Part shown: one piece after another, positions 15,969 to 24,684 of the stretch
How positions within the stretch are numbered: the stretch's first letter is position 1
How the letters are laid out: the number at the start of each line of letters is the position of its first letter
DNA from: Rhodobacterales bacterium 32-66-9
Lineage (GTDB): Bacteria > Pseudomonadota > Alphaproteobacteria > Rhodobacterales > Rhodobacteraceae
DNA length: 33,092 bases
Direction of reading: 5' to 3'
NCBI GenBank assembly: GCA_002280405.1
Contig: NCDY01000026.1
Location: forward strand, 1-33,092
Notes under the pieces: generated by a model
Databases searched by the model: none
The model's input: the letters and a program-made list of their open reading frames with translations, nothing else
Told to the model about the DNA's origin: nothing
Program-made: the position numbers and the translations under genes

Positions 15969-16832
15969 TTGGGAACGATCGACGGGCTGCCACCCCTGCG
16001 CGAGGTGATCCGGGCGCATGAGCTGGTCGCGAAAAAACAGCTGGGACAGAATTTCCTCTTGGACCTGAACCTGACCGCCAAGATCGCCCGGGCGGCGGGC
16101 GATCTGTCGGGTTGCGACGTGCTGGAAGTGGGGCCGGGGCCGGGGGGCCTGACGCGCGGGCTTCTTGCCGAAGGCGCGCGGCGCGTGGTGGCGGTGGAAA
16201 AGGACGCGCGTGCCCTGCCCGCTTTGGCCGAAATCGCGGCGGCTTACCCCGGGCGGCTGGAGGTGGTGCAGGGTGACGCGCTGGAGATCGATCTTGCGGC
16301 GCATCTGGAAGCGCCGTTCAAGATCGTGGCGAACCTGCCCTACAACGTCGGCACCGAGCTTCTGATCCGCTGGCTGACCCCTGCGGAATGGCCGCCCTTG
16401 TGGTCCAGCCTGACGCTGATGTTCCAAAAGGAGGTTGCCGAGCGGATCGTCGCGAAGCCGCGGACCGCGCATTACGGGCGGCTGGCGCTGTTGGCGCAGT
16501 ATCGCTGCGAGGCGCGGATCGTGATGACCTTGCCGCCCGAGGCCTTTACCCCCGCACCGAAGGTGCATTCCGCGGTGGTGCAGCTGACCGCGCTGCCCCA
16601 GCCACGCTTTCCTTGCGATTTCAAAGCCTTGCAACGGATCACCGCGATGGCCTTCAACCAGCGCCGCAAGATGTTGCGGGCAAGCCTGAAGGGGTTGGCG
16701 CCGGGGATCGAAGGGGTGCTGGAAGGGGTCGGCATCCCGCCTACCGCGCGGGCCGAGGAAATCGGGCTGGAGGGGTTCTGTGCGCTCGCCCGGGCGGTGG
16801 GCTACAGCGCACCTGCCAGCGCGGTCCGGTAG
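15969..16832 (+). CDS. rsmA: 16S rRNA dimethyladenosine transferase RsmA (KsgA)
   Basis: A 287-residue methyltransferase that dimethylates two adjacent adenosines at the 3' end of 16S rRNA late in 30S assembly. Visible motifs are [13 protein letters not shown] at the start, the SAM-binding [14 protein letters not shown], the catalytic [10 protein letters not shown], and the C-terminal [14 protein letters not shown]. The start is a TTG at 15969 with GGGGGG upstream. The nearest ATG (15956) is out of frame with this gene, and relatives begin at this point ([11 protein letters not shown]). pdxA, which often precedes rsmA, is not here; an M48 protease gene is. The last 31 bases overlap, tail to tail, the phosphotransferase gene. 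Confidence 0.94.
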   Translation: MGTIDGLPPLREVIRAHELVAKKQLGQNFLLDLNLTAKIARAAGDLSGCDVLEVGPGPGGLTRGLLAEGARRVVAVEKDARALPALAEIAAAYPGRLEVVQGDALEIDLAAHLEAPFKIVANLPYNVGTELLIRWLTPAEWPPLWSSLTLMFQKEVAERIVAKPRTAHYGRLALLAQYRCEARIVMTLPPEAFTPAPKVHSAVVQLTALPQPRFPCDFKALQRITAMAFNQRRKMLRASLKGLAPGIEGVLEGVGIPPTARAEEIGLEGFCALARAVGYSAPASAVR

Positions 16833-17680
16833 GTGTCAAGATATTGCGCGGTATAGGCCGGGTAGTCGAAGTCGAGATCGGAGTGGCTTTCCTGGACCAT
16901 CGACCACATCGCCTCGCGCAGGGCGGCCGCCGCTTTCATCGCACGGTAGCGCCGCCAGAGGTCGGCGTCGGGGGGCTGGCCATAGTAGGTTTCCAGCACC
17001 CAGGCCTCTTGCGCGGCATCGAGGCCCGCGTTGGCGGCCAGCCCGCCAAGGTCGAACAGCGGCGAACCCCAGCCGGCGTAATCCCAGTCGATCAGCCACA
17101 TGCGGGCACCGTCATGCAGGAAGTTGCCGGGCAGCAGGTCGTTGTGACCGAAGACCATCTCGATCCGGCCCACGGCGCGTTCCAGGGTCTCGGCCTCGGC
17201 CAGAAGACCGGAGAGCGCGGGAAGGTGGCGGGAGCCGCCTTCGGCGAGTGTGGCGGCATAGTCGCGCAGGACCTGGAAGACCCAGAAGGTCAGCGCAGGC
17301 CCACGCAGGGCACGCGGAAGCTCGTGGTGGGTGCGGCGGACAAGGTCGAGAGCCTGTGCCAGGTGACCCGGATCGCAAAGATCGGCTGCGGTCATGGTGC
17401 GGCTGTCGAGGAAGTCGATCACCAGCGCGCCGGGTTCGTGATACAGAACGGCGGGCGATATGCCGACGGCATGGGCGGCGCGGCTGGCGGCAAGCTCGTT
17501 GAAGCGCATGATCTGGTGGACCGGGATGTCGTCACCGATCCGCACGACGGCGCGGCGGCCGCAGTCGGTGACCAGCACATTGAGGTTGGTGATCCCGCCA
17601 CCCAGGCGCATCGCACTTGCCGGTCCCTGCCAGATCGGCAGCGACAGCGCCCGCGCCAGGGGATCGGTCCGTTCGCTCAT
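16802..17680 (-). CDS. Choline/ethanolamine kinase-like phosphotransferase (APH family)
   Basis: A protein of 292 residues with the aminoglycoside phosphotransferase/choline kinase fold. The glycine-rich N-lobe ([13 protein letters not shown]) is followed by the Brenner motif HNDLLPGN (His179, Asp181, Asn186) and the metal-binding [19 protein letters not shown] (Asp198). The 'ITNLN' and 'WDYAG' patterns resemble LicA/choline kinases, so phosphorylation of choline or a related amino alcohol is likely but not proven. I chose the ATG at 17680; upstream extension to 17740 has no support. It follows the large histidine kinase gene by 80 bases on the same strand, a possible operon. Confidence 0.83.
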   Translation of the reverse strand: MSERTDPLARALSLPIWQGPASAMRLGGGITNLNVLVTDCGRRAVVRIGDDIPVHQIMRFNELAASRAAHAVGISPAVLYHEPGALVIDFLDSRTMTAADLCDPGHLAQALDLVRRTHHELPRALRGPALTFWVFQVLRDYAATLAEGGSRHLPALSGLLAEAETLERAVGRIEMVFGHNDLLPGNFLHDGARMWLIDWDYAGWGSPLFDLGGLAANAGLDAAQEAWVLETYYGQPPDADLWRRYRAMKAAAALREAMWSMVQESHSDLDFDYPAYTAQYLDTYRTALAGAL

Positions 17681-17760
17681 GTCCGCTTTCCGCGCCGACG
17701 ATTGCGGGGCAAGGATGCGGCGCGCAGACGGAGCTGTCAAAGCGAATTCCGACCGGGCGG

Positions 17761-20700
17761 TCAGGCCGGTGCCGATCCCGCCGCGGCCAGGCAGCGCCCG
17801 AGCGCAAGGCCCAGCATCTCAAGCCGGATCGGCTTGGCCACCACCGCCGTGAAACCGCGGCCGAGGTAGTCGTCGACCTGGTGTGTCATCACGTTCGCGG
17901 TGACCGCGATGGCTGGCGGCATGTCCTTGCCCACGGCGCTGGCGAGGTCGCGAAGGGCCGCCAGCGTCTCGATCCCGTCCATTCCGGGCATCGCGATGTC
18001 CAGGAGGACCGCATCGAAAGCCCCGTCCCGGAAGCGGTCAAGCGCGTCAAGGCCGTCCTCGACAATCACGGCCTTTACGCCAAGCGACTGCAACATGCTG
18101 TGCAGGATGATCCGGTTTGTGGCGTTGTCTTCCGCCGCGAGGACCGTCATCGCGGGCAGCCGCAGCGCCGCGCTGTCGCCGTTGCGCGCCGGTCCGGCTT
18201 TCAGCACCGGAATCTTCAGCCAAACCCGGGCCGTGACGCCCTGCCCCTCGACCGAGGTCAGCGCCACATCGCCACCCATCAACCGGGAAAGACGGCGCAC
18301 GATCGGCAGGCCAAGCCCGGTGCCGACATGGCTGCGCCGCGATCCCCCCATGCCTTGCGCGAATTCGTCGAAGGCCCGCGCGATCTCGGCCTGCGACATG
18401 CCGATTCCGGTGTCGCGGACCCGGATCTCGATCGCATCGCGGGCTGTGCAATCGATCTCGACGCCGACCGAGCCCGCGTCGGTGAACTTGATCGCGTTGC
18501 CGATCAGGTTGTGCAGAATCTGGATCAGGCGCATCTCGTCGCCTTCGCGCAATTCCTCGGCCGACCCGCCGGTGCAGTGGATGGTCAGCGCGATTCCCTT
18601 GGCCGAGGCCGCGACCCGGTGCAGATCCGAGACGCGGGCGAGAAGGTCGGGCAGCCGGATCGCACGCGGGTCGAGAACGAGACGCCCGGCCTCGATCTTG
18701 GCAAGGTCGAGGATGTCGTTGATCACGCCGAGAAGATGCTCGCCCGAGTCGCGGATCACCCGGACCATCGCCTGTTCCGAGCTGTCCGTCAGCCGTCCGG
18801 CCAGCACGGTCGCCATGCCGAGAACTCCGTTCAGGGGGGTGCGGATCTCGTGGCTCATCGCGGCGAGAAAATCCGACTTCGCCCGGTTTGCGGTCTCGGC
18901 CGCGGTCATCGCGGCACGAAGCCGGATCTCGTTGCGAATCTCTTCGGTGATGTCGGTGAAAGTGCAGACCACGGCAAGATCGGTGCCGGGTTCGGACAGC
19001 CGTGCCGAGGTGACCGCGAGCACCCGGCGTTCGCCCGAGGGCCAGCGGATGTCATGTCGCATGGCCTGCATGCCCGGCTGGCCGGCAAGGGCGCGCGATA
19101 CCGGCAGATCCGTGACGCGCACCGGCTTGCCGTCGAGATCCGAAATGTCGGCCGAACGGAGAATCTCCGGCAGGCTGTTGCCGGGCGCGACACGCCGCCC
19201 GAGCACGCTCTCGACCGCGGCATTGGTGAAGACGACGCCGCCGCGTTCGTCGACCACCACAATGCCCGAGACCGAGGCCTCCATCACGCGCGCCAGAGTG
19301 TCGCGCTCGCGTGCCAGGGCTGATTCCAGCGCCTTGGCCGAAGAGATGTCGAGATTGATGCCGTTGGTCCTGACCGGATGGCCGTCAGCGTCCCATTCGA
19401 CGACCTGGGCACGGGTCAGAACCCAGACCCAGTGGCCCTCGCGGTGGCGCAGCCGCACTTCATGTTCGATCAGCCACTGTCCGGCCTCGAACGATTCCCG
19501 CTCGTGTTCGATCAGGCTGCGTGCGTCATCCGGATGCAGCATCCCCAGCCAGCGTTCCAGCGGCATCGGGCTGAGTTCAACCGCACGATAGCCCAGGATC
19601 TCGGCCCAGCGGTCGCTGACGACGGTGACGCCCGTGCGCAGGTCATGGTCCCAGGTGCCGACCTGCGCGCCGTCGATCACCTGACCCAGCCGCTGCTCTG
19701 CCTCGGCCTGGGTGGACACATCAAGCGTGATGCCCGAGATGCGCCGGGGACTGCCGTCGGCCCACCGCAGCGCGACATGCCCCCGGGTCAGAAGCCAGAC
19801 CCAGCCCTCGTCGACATGCCGCATCCGGCAGCGCAGACTGAAATCCTCGCCCCCTTCGAGGAAGATCGCGCGTTGCGCTGCGGCGACGCCGTCGCGATCC
19901 TCGGGGTGGATGAGTTCGACGAGGTCCGCCAGGCTGACCGCCGAGCCCAGCCCGAGCATGGCACCCCAGCGGTCATTGATCGCGCTGAAGCCATGTTCGG
20001 CGTCCCAGTCCCAGACCGCGATCTCGCCGCCGTTCACCACCTGCTGCAGCCGACGGTCGGCAAGACGGCGGGCGGTGACGTCTTCGTAGAGGCCCACGGT
20101 TTCTCGAGTCGGGGTCGCGCGCTCGCGGACCCAGATCAGCCGACCGTCGGCCAGTTCATCCTCGTTGTCCCAGATTTCGGTCAACGGACGGTCGAGACGC
20201 CGTTGCAGGTTGGCATCGTCGCGTTCGCCTTCGGCCCCGAAGACGCCCCGCTCGATGGCCGCGCGCAGCAGATCGTCATAGAGCGCGCCCTCCCGGATCA
20301 GGTCGGCAATCTGGGCAAAGACCCGGACATAAGGCGCATTCCACAGCACCAGCCGGTCTTCGGCATCGAACACGGCAAAGCCGTCGTCCAGAGCCTCGAT
20401 GGCAGCCAGGAACCGGGACTTGGTGGCGGCAAGCGCGCGGCTTTCGGCCTGAAGCGCGGCCTCTTTGGCCCGGATGTCCTGGACGTTCTCGATCAGCGAC
20501 CAGACCAGCCGCCTGCCGTTGGGGTCGACGCTGAGGAAACAGCGGACGATTGCCGGAAAACCGGTGCCGCCGCTGTCGCGGAACACTGCCTCGACCGGGC
20601 CATAGCTGAGCGTGGCCTTCAGGGCGACGACGGCGCCGTCGATCATCCACCGGCTTTCGGCGGGCAGGATATGGTCGACCTGCATGTCGAGCCCGGCCTG

Positions 20701-21768
20701 CGGATCAAGTCCGAAGGTCTTGCGGAACGCACGGTTGCCGTCGACGATGCGTCCGGTGTCGAAGTCGTTCACCAGGATCGCATGGGGGCACATTTCAAAG
20801 AAGGCGGTGAACTGGCCTTCCCGGAACGACAGCATTTCGCTGGTGCGGTCCGCGGCCGAAATGTCGCGGATCACCGCAAGCAGGTTTGCAGCCAGGCCCG
20901 GGGTCGCCGGATCGACACGGGTCACGGAAACCTCGTAGCGGTGCGGCGAGACCAGTGTCGACAGACCGACGCGCCGGGTGAAGGCAATGTGGTCGGGGGG
21001 CGGGCTGGCAATGAACTCTTGCAGCAGTCCGGCCAGGGCATCGGGCAGGACCTCGGCCACCGGGCGGCCGATCCCGGCATGGACGAGGCCGGAAAGCCAT
21101 GGCAGCTTGTCCGAGTGGCAGGCGACGATCCGGCCCGAGGGCGCAAGCTCGATCACCAGATCCGGCAGCGCGTTCAGGGTGGCGGAAAGATGGCTGCGTG
21201 AGGCGGCTTCGGCCCTGGCGGCGTCGATGCGCAGCAGGACCGAAGACACGGCGCGGCCGATCGATGTCAAGAGGAATACCACGTCCGGTGCCCAGGACCG
21301 GTCGGGCCGGGCACAGTCAAAGCCGATCACCCCGGACAACCGGTCGCCGTCAAGAAGCGGCACCTTCAGCGAAGATTTCACCCCGATCTCGGCCAGAAAC
21401 ATCCGCTCGGGACTGCCTTGCGGCAACCGGTCGCGGTCGCCGACGGTCACGGTCCGCCCGGCCTTCAGCGCCAGGTGCCAGTCCGACCGCACGGTTTCGG
21501 ACTGGCCTGCCGGCATCTTGCCCCTGTGCGCCTCGACGCCGGGCGCGACCCATTCATGCGTGTTGACATAGCCATTCACGTCGTCAAAGCGGAACACGAA
21601 GGTCCGGTCGAAGCCGTAGGCCTGGCCGATGCTGGCAAGCACGGCGTCAATCTCGGCGTCCAGCGTTGCAGGCGTCACGTCGAGAAGCCGGTTCATCAGC
21701 TCGACCACGCGAAACTCGACCCGCGCAGGCTCTGCGGTCACGATGTCCGGCTGACCTGCGTGTCTCAT
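17761..21768 (-). CDS. Hybrid sensor histidine kinase with GAF and about six PAS domains
   Basis: A 1335-residue soluble sensor; no transmembrane helix is evident. A GAF-like domain (about 38-180, GVKSSLKVPLLDGDRLSGVIGFD) comes first. Repeated PAS/PAC modules then fill about 195-945, ending in blocks such as LIENVQDIRAKEAAL, LDVSTQAEAEQRL and FTDITEEIRNE. The kinase core follows: the H-box FLAAMSHEIRTPLNG with phospho-acceptor His973, the N-box NLIGNAIKFT from 1087, the G1 box DTGIGMS at 1119 and the G2 box GTGLGLPI at 1149. A C-terminal receiver domain starts at about 1208, with acidic pair Glu1213/Asp1214 and phospho-Asp1257 in LLDIAMPGMDG. No HPt or response regulator gene is nearby, so output must lie elsewhere. 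Its signals are unknown; PAS number suggests several cytosolic inputs. GAGGACGC precedes the ATG. Confidence 0.92.
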   Translation of the reverse strand: MRHAGQPDIVTAEPARVEFRVVELMNRLLDVTPATLDAEIDAVLASIGQAYGFDRTFVFRFDDVNGYVNTHEWVAPGVEAHRGKMPAGQSETVRSDWHLALKAGRTVTVGDRDRLPQGSPERMFLAEIGVKSSLKVPLLDGDRLSGVIGFDCARPDRSWAPDVVFLLTSIGRAVSSVLLRIDAARAEAASRSHLSATLNALPDLVIELAPSGRIVACHSDKLPWLSGLVHAGIGRPVAEVLPDALAGLLQEFIASPPPDHIAFTRRVGLSTLVSPHRYEVSVTRVDPATPGLAANLLAVIRDISAADRTSEMLSFREGQFTAFFEMCPHAILVNDFDTGRIVDGNRAFRKTFGLDPQAGLDMQVDHILPAESRWMIDGAVVALKATLSYGPVEAVFRDSGGTGFPAIVRCFLSVDPNGRRLVWSLIENVQDIRAKEAALQAESRALAATKSRFLAAIEALDDGFAVFDAEDRLVLWNAPYVRVFAQIADLIREGALYDDLLRAAIERGVFGAEGERDDANLQRRLDRPLTEIWDNEDELADGRLIWVRERATPTRETVGLYEDVTARRLADRRLQQVVNGGEIAVWDWDAEHGFSAINDRWGAMLGLGSAVSLADLVELIHPEDRDGVAAAQRAIFLEGGEDFSLRCRMRHVDEGWVWLLTRGHVALRWADGSPRRISGITLDVSTQAEAEQRLGQVIDGAQVGTWDHDLRTGVTVVSDRWAEILGYRAVELSPMPLERWLGMLHPDDARSLIEHERESFEAGQWLIEHEVRLRHREGHWVWVLTRAQVVEWDADGHPVRTNGINLDISSAKALESALARERDTLARVMEASVSGIVVVDERGGVVFTNAAVESVLGRRVAPGNSLPEILRSADISDLDGKPVRVTDLPVSRALAGQPGMQAMRHDIRWPSGERRVLAVTSARLSEPGTDLAVVCTFTDITEEIRNEIRLRAAMTAAETANRAKSDFLAAMSHEIRTPLNGVLGMATVLAGRLTDSSEQAMVRVIRDSGEHLLGVINDILDLAKIEAGRLVLDPRAIRLPDLLARVSDLHRVAASAKGIALTIHCTGGSAEELREGDEMRLIQILHNLIGNAIKFTDAGSVGVEIDCTARDAIEIRVRDTGIGMSQAEIARAFDEFAQGMGGSRRSHVGTGLGLPIVRRLSRLMGGDVALTSVEGQGVTARVWLKIPVLKAGPARNGDSAALRLPAMTVLAAEDNATNRIILHSMLQSLGVKAVIVEDGLDALDRFRDGAFDAVLLDIAMPGMDGIETLAALRDLASAVGKDMPPAIAVTANVMTHQVDDYLGRGFTAVVAKPIRLEMLGLALGRCLAAAGSAPA

Positions 21769-21963
21769 GCGTCCTCGATCCCAGCCGGGGGATTATCAGC
21801 CAGAAGTTGTGCCCCCGCAAGGCGCATCTGGCCTGACAGAAGAGCTGCCTCGGCGCAGCGCCAGTCGGGCAGAACCCAAGATCGGCAGCTTCCCAAAGCG
21901 CCGCATTGGCCGACACCCAGAGCCTGTGGCCAGGCGCGCCCGCCGTCCAGGCACCGACCCCGT

Positions 21964-22323
21964 CTAGACACCGACCAGAACCGCGACCAGTGCCAGGAGT
22001 GCCGGAACTGCCTGCAGATACAGGATGCGCCGTGCCGCCGTGGCGGCCCCGTAAAGCCCGGCGACCACGATGCAGGCCAGAATGAAATAGGCAAGCTGTT
22101 CCCCCGGCCCCGGGACACCCCGGATCAACGCGAGGATCAGACCGGCGGCCAGAAAGCCGTTGTAGAGGCCCAGGTTTGCCGCCAGCACCCGGGTATTGGC
22201 GGCGAAATCGGCGGAGACCCGGAACAGCGCGCGCACGAATGCCGTCTCCCACAGGAACATTTCCAGTGCCAGGATGGCCAGATGGATCAGCGCCACGATG
22301 GCCACGAGGCTTGCCGCGATCAT
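21964..22323 (-). CDS. DUF1304 family small membrane protein
   Basis: A 119-residue protein with four hydrophobic helices, matching the DUF1304 family by its layout: MIAASLVAIVALIHLAILALEMFLW at the start, the NLGLYNGFLAAGL motif in the middle, and a GLYGAATA segment before the last helix. Function unknown in the family. Its ATG overlaps the stop of the upstream M20 gene (ATGA), so the two are translationally coupled. Confidence 0.85.
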   Translation of the reverse strand: MIAASLVAIVALIHLAILALEMFLWETAFVRALFRVSADFAANTRVLAANLGLYNGFLAAGLILALIRGVPGPGEQLAYFILACIVVAGLYGAATAARRILYLQAVPALLALVAVLVGV

Positions 22324-23486
22324 GGGTTGGGCATCCGGGTTTCGGCCATCTCGGCATACCAGGACGCGCCGAAGGGAATGGCCGCATCGTCGAAATTGTA
22401 CGCCGGGTGGTGAACCATCGCGGTATCGCCGTTGCCAAGGAAGATATAGGCACCGGGGCGTTCGTTCAGCATGAAGCTGAAATCCTCCGCGCCCATGAGC
22501 GGGGGCGTGTCGGTATCGACCTGGCCCGAGACCCGTGCTGCCACTTCGGCGGCAAAGGCGGTGTTGTCCGGAGCGTTGACCGTGACCGGGTAGCCGCGCT
22601 GATACCGCACTTCGGCCCGGGCGCCCAGGGCAAGGGCGGTGCCTTCGACGATCTGGCCGATCCGGTCCTGCACGAAATCCTGGACCTTGGCATCCATGGT
22701 GCGGACTGTGCCCTTCAGCTTGACCACTTGCGGGATGACGTTGTGGGCGGAGGAATCGGTTTCAACCGTGCAGACACTGACCACGACCTGCTTCAGCGGA
22801 TCGACATTGCGGCTGGCGATGGTCTGGAGCGCGACGATGATATGCGCGCTGACCGCGGTGGTATCAACGCAGTCATGCGGTTTCGCAGCATGGCCGCCCT
22901 TGCCGGTCACGACGATCTCGAACTGGTCGGCGGCGGCCATCATCGCACCGGGGCGGATCGCGAAATGGCCCACCGGGATGCCGGGCATGTTGTGCATGCC
23001 ATAGACCTCTTGCACGTTCCACCGGCTGAGCATCCCGTCCCTGACCATCTCGCGCCCGCCGCCGCCACCTTCCTCGGCGGGCTGGAAGATGCAGACGACC
23101 CGGCCGTCGAAATTCCGTGTCTCTGCCAAGTATTTCGCCGCACCGAGCAGCATCGCGGTATGGCCGTCATGGCCGCAGGCATGCATCTTGCCGGGGACGG
23201 TCGAGGCATAAGGCAGCCCGGTCTGTTCGATGATCGGCAGCGCGTCCATATCCGCCCGAAGGCCGATCACCCTGCCCCGCGTGTCGCTGCGGCCCGTGAT
23301 CACGGCGACAACGCCGGTGCGGCCGATGCCTTCCACGACTTCGTCACAGCCGAAGGACCGGCAAAGTTCGGCCACACGGGCGGCCGTGCGATGGACCTCG
23401 AAAAGCAGTTCCGGGTTGGCGTGGAAGTCCCGGCGCCAGGCGGTGATTTCGGGCAGAAGTTCGGCGAAGCGGTTCTTGACGGGCAT
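22320..23486 (-). CDS. M20 family amidohydrolase (hippurate hydrolase-like)
   Basis: A 388-residue zinc-dependent amidohydrolase/peptidase of the M20D branch (hippuricase, N-acyl-amino-acid hydrolase). Metal-binding motifs are visible: LRADMDALP, then KMHACGHDGHTAMLLG, the FQPAEEGGGG glutamate pair, the YGMHNMPG histidine, and the late MGAEDFSFML with the catalytic-domain histidine in MVHHPAYNFDD. Substrates are N-acylated amino acids or aromatic amides; which one is not known. The start at 23486 (MPVKNRFAELLPEI) has GGAG six bases ahead; an upstream start at 23534 has none. It is coupled to the DUF1304 gene downstream. Confidence 0.9.
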   Translation of the reverse strand: MPVKNRFAELLPEITAWRRDFHANPELLFEVHRTAARVAELCRSFGCDEVVEGIGRTGVVAVITGRSDTRGRVIGLRADMDALPIIEQTGLPYASTVPGKMHACGHDGHTAMLLGAAKYLAETRNFDGRVVCIFQPAEEGGGGGREMVRDGMLSRWNVQEVYGMHNMPGIPVGHFAIRPGAMMAAADQFEIVVTGKGGHAAKPHDCVDTTAVSAHIIVALQTIASRNVDPLKQVVVSVCTVETDSSAHNVIPQVVKLKGTVRTMDAKVQDFVQDRIGQIVEGTALALGARAEVRYQRGYPVTVNAPDNTAFAAEVAARVSGQVDTDTPPLMGAEDFSFMLNERPGAYIFLGNGDTAMVHHPAYNFDDAAIPFGASWYAEMAETRMPNP

Positions 23487-23717
23487 GGCAGGCTCCTTTG
23501 GCGCGACCGTGAACCTGTCGGGCGGAAACGGCAAGTCCCGGCTGGCTGGCGCACGGCAAGGCAGGTCAGGAAAACCGGAATGTGATCAAGGGCCTGTTGC
23601 CGAAGACGCACATTTGAGACAAAGCGTCGCAAAATCGTCATGAACCCGGCTTGTTGCGGCCAAGGGAACGCGCAAGATGGGCAAAAGGCAGGAAATAGCC
23701 AAGAACGGAGCAGTCGA

Positions 23718-23849
23718 ATGGCCACAAAACCCAGCCAGCCCCAACAAGGCGGCAGCACATCGCCAGGCCCGCAGCAGCAGGGCCAGCAATCCGGCGGATC
23801 CACCCAGCAGGCGGGCGCGCCGATCTTCAAGGACTGGGCGTCGATCTGA
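23718..23849 (+). CDS. Small Gln/Ser/Gly-rich protein (43 residues)
   Basis: Protein of 43 residues starting MATKPSQPQQGGST and ending GAPIFKDWASI. The middle is Gln-, Gly- and Ser-rich, so probably disordered, with a C-terminal hydrophobic-aromatic patch. A CGGAG sits eight bases before the ATG, and a clear rho-independent terminator follows 40 bases after the stop, so it looks like a monocistronic gene. No homologue is recognised. It could alternatively be a leader peptide, but the terminator separates it from the TfoX-like gene. Confidence 0.6.
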   Translation: MATKPSQPQQGGSTSPGPQQQGQQSGGSTQQAGAPIFKDWASI

Positions 23850-23889
23850 CCTGATCCGCCGCCGGCATCCGAAGCCATTGACAAGTCTT

Positions 23890-23920
23890 GGCCCAGCCCC
23901 GACGCTGGCCTTGTTTTGTT
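23890..23920 (+). terminator. Rho-independent terminator of the small gene
   Basis: GGCCCAGC-CCCGAC-GCTGGCC (one bulged C) is followed at once by TTGTTTTGTT, a rare good T-run in this GC-rich window. It lies between the 43-residue gene and the TfoX-like gene. Confidence 0.75.
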
Positions 23921-23938
23921 CTTCAGCGGCCCTGCCCC

Positions 23939-24277
23939 ATGCCCAGCCCGGTTTCCTCGATCCCGAACCTTGGCCCCGCCTCGGAACAGGCCTTCGCCAG
24001 GGCCGGGATCACCAGCGCCGAGGACCTGCGCGAGCTTGGCGCGGATGAGGCCTATCGACGGTTGCTCTGCTCGGGCGCGCGGCCGCATTTCATCGCCTAT
24101 TACGTCCTGGTGATGGGCCTGCAGGGGCGGCCCTGGAACGACTGCAAGGGCGAGGAAAAGAAGGCCCTGCGCAAACGCTTTGACATCCTCTGCGCCGGGT
24201 TCAACCGATCCGACGCGAAGCTGCGGTCCGATCTGGAACGGGCGCTCAGCTTTCTTGGCGTGGTGGAACGCCCGTAG
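23939..24277 (+). CDS. TfoX C-terminal-domain protein
   Basis: A 112-residue protein that matches the C-terminal domain of TfoX/Sxy competence regulators: IPNLGPASEQAFARAGI, then SAEDLRELGADEAYRRLL, and a GLQGRPWNDCKGEEKKALRKRF end. The fold is helix-hairpin-helix-like and probably binds DNA or protein. The N-terminal TfoX domain is missing, which is common for free-standing TfoX_C proteins, so a role in competence should not be assumed. The ATG at 23939 is chosen from the homology; the frame is open further upstream into the terminator. Confidence 0.82.
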   Translation: MPSPVSSIPNLGPASEQAFARAGITSAEDLRELGADEAYRRLLCSGARPHFIAYYVLVMGLQGRPWNDCKGEEKKALRKRFDILCAGFNRSDAKLRSDLERALSFLGVVERP

Positions 24278-24684
24278 CGCGGGCCGTTCCGACCCGATCT
24301 GCCAGGGTCACCTGCGGGATACTGCCAGCTGGAGGCGGAGGGGCCCGCGCGCCGGTCGCCGATCGCCGGGGCGGTGGCATGGTCCGGTCGCCCGGCTGGC
24401 CCGAATCGGGGCCCGAGTCTGGGCCCGACCCTGGCGGTTACGGTCACCGGGGAACGCGGGCCGGCAGCCCCCCGCCACAGGCGACTGCAAGCCGACGGCA
24501 TGGTGTTGCAATCGTTGCATCACCCATGCCATCTAGGCGAAACGCTTGGCGTCACATTTCCTTCAGTCGGAGCGATGATCTGGCCCGCGGCCCATTCCTT
24601 TCAGCCCGGCCTGCCGCTGGCGGTCCTTGCGTCGGCGCGCTGCCGCGCGCAGGTCGGGCTGCGCGCGCTGTCAATGGTTGACCG
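24278..24684 (+). other. Gene-free stretch upstream of the glycosyltransferase, with hairpins
   Basis: 407 bases without a convincing gene; the short frames are non-descript. It holds a GC-rich hairpin at 24406-24428 (TCGGGGCCCGAG with TGGGCCCGA) and the long inverted repeat at 24497-24530. After about 24540 it is somewhat less GC-rich and probably contains the promoter of the glycosyltransferase operon. Confidence 0.4.
24497..24530. repeat. Long imperfect inverted repeat
   Basis: GGCATGGTGTTGCAA (24497-24511) and TTGCATCACCCATGCC (24515-24530) are near-complementary across a TCG loop, with one bulge and one mismatch. The core TGCAA-TCG-TTGCA is a perfect operator-like palindrome. No T-run follows. 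It could be an operator of the glycosyltransferase operon or the end of the TfoX transcript. Confidence 0.55.
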
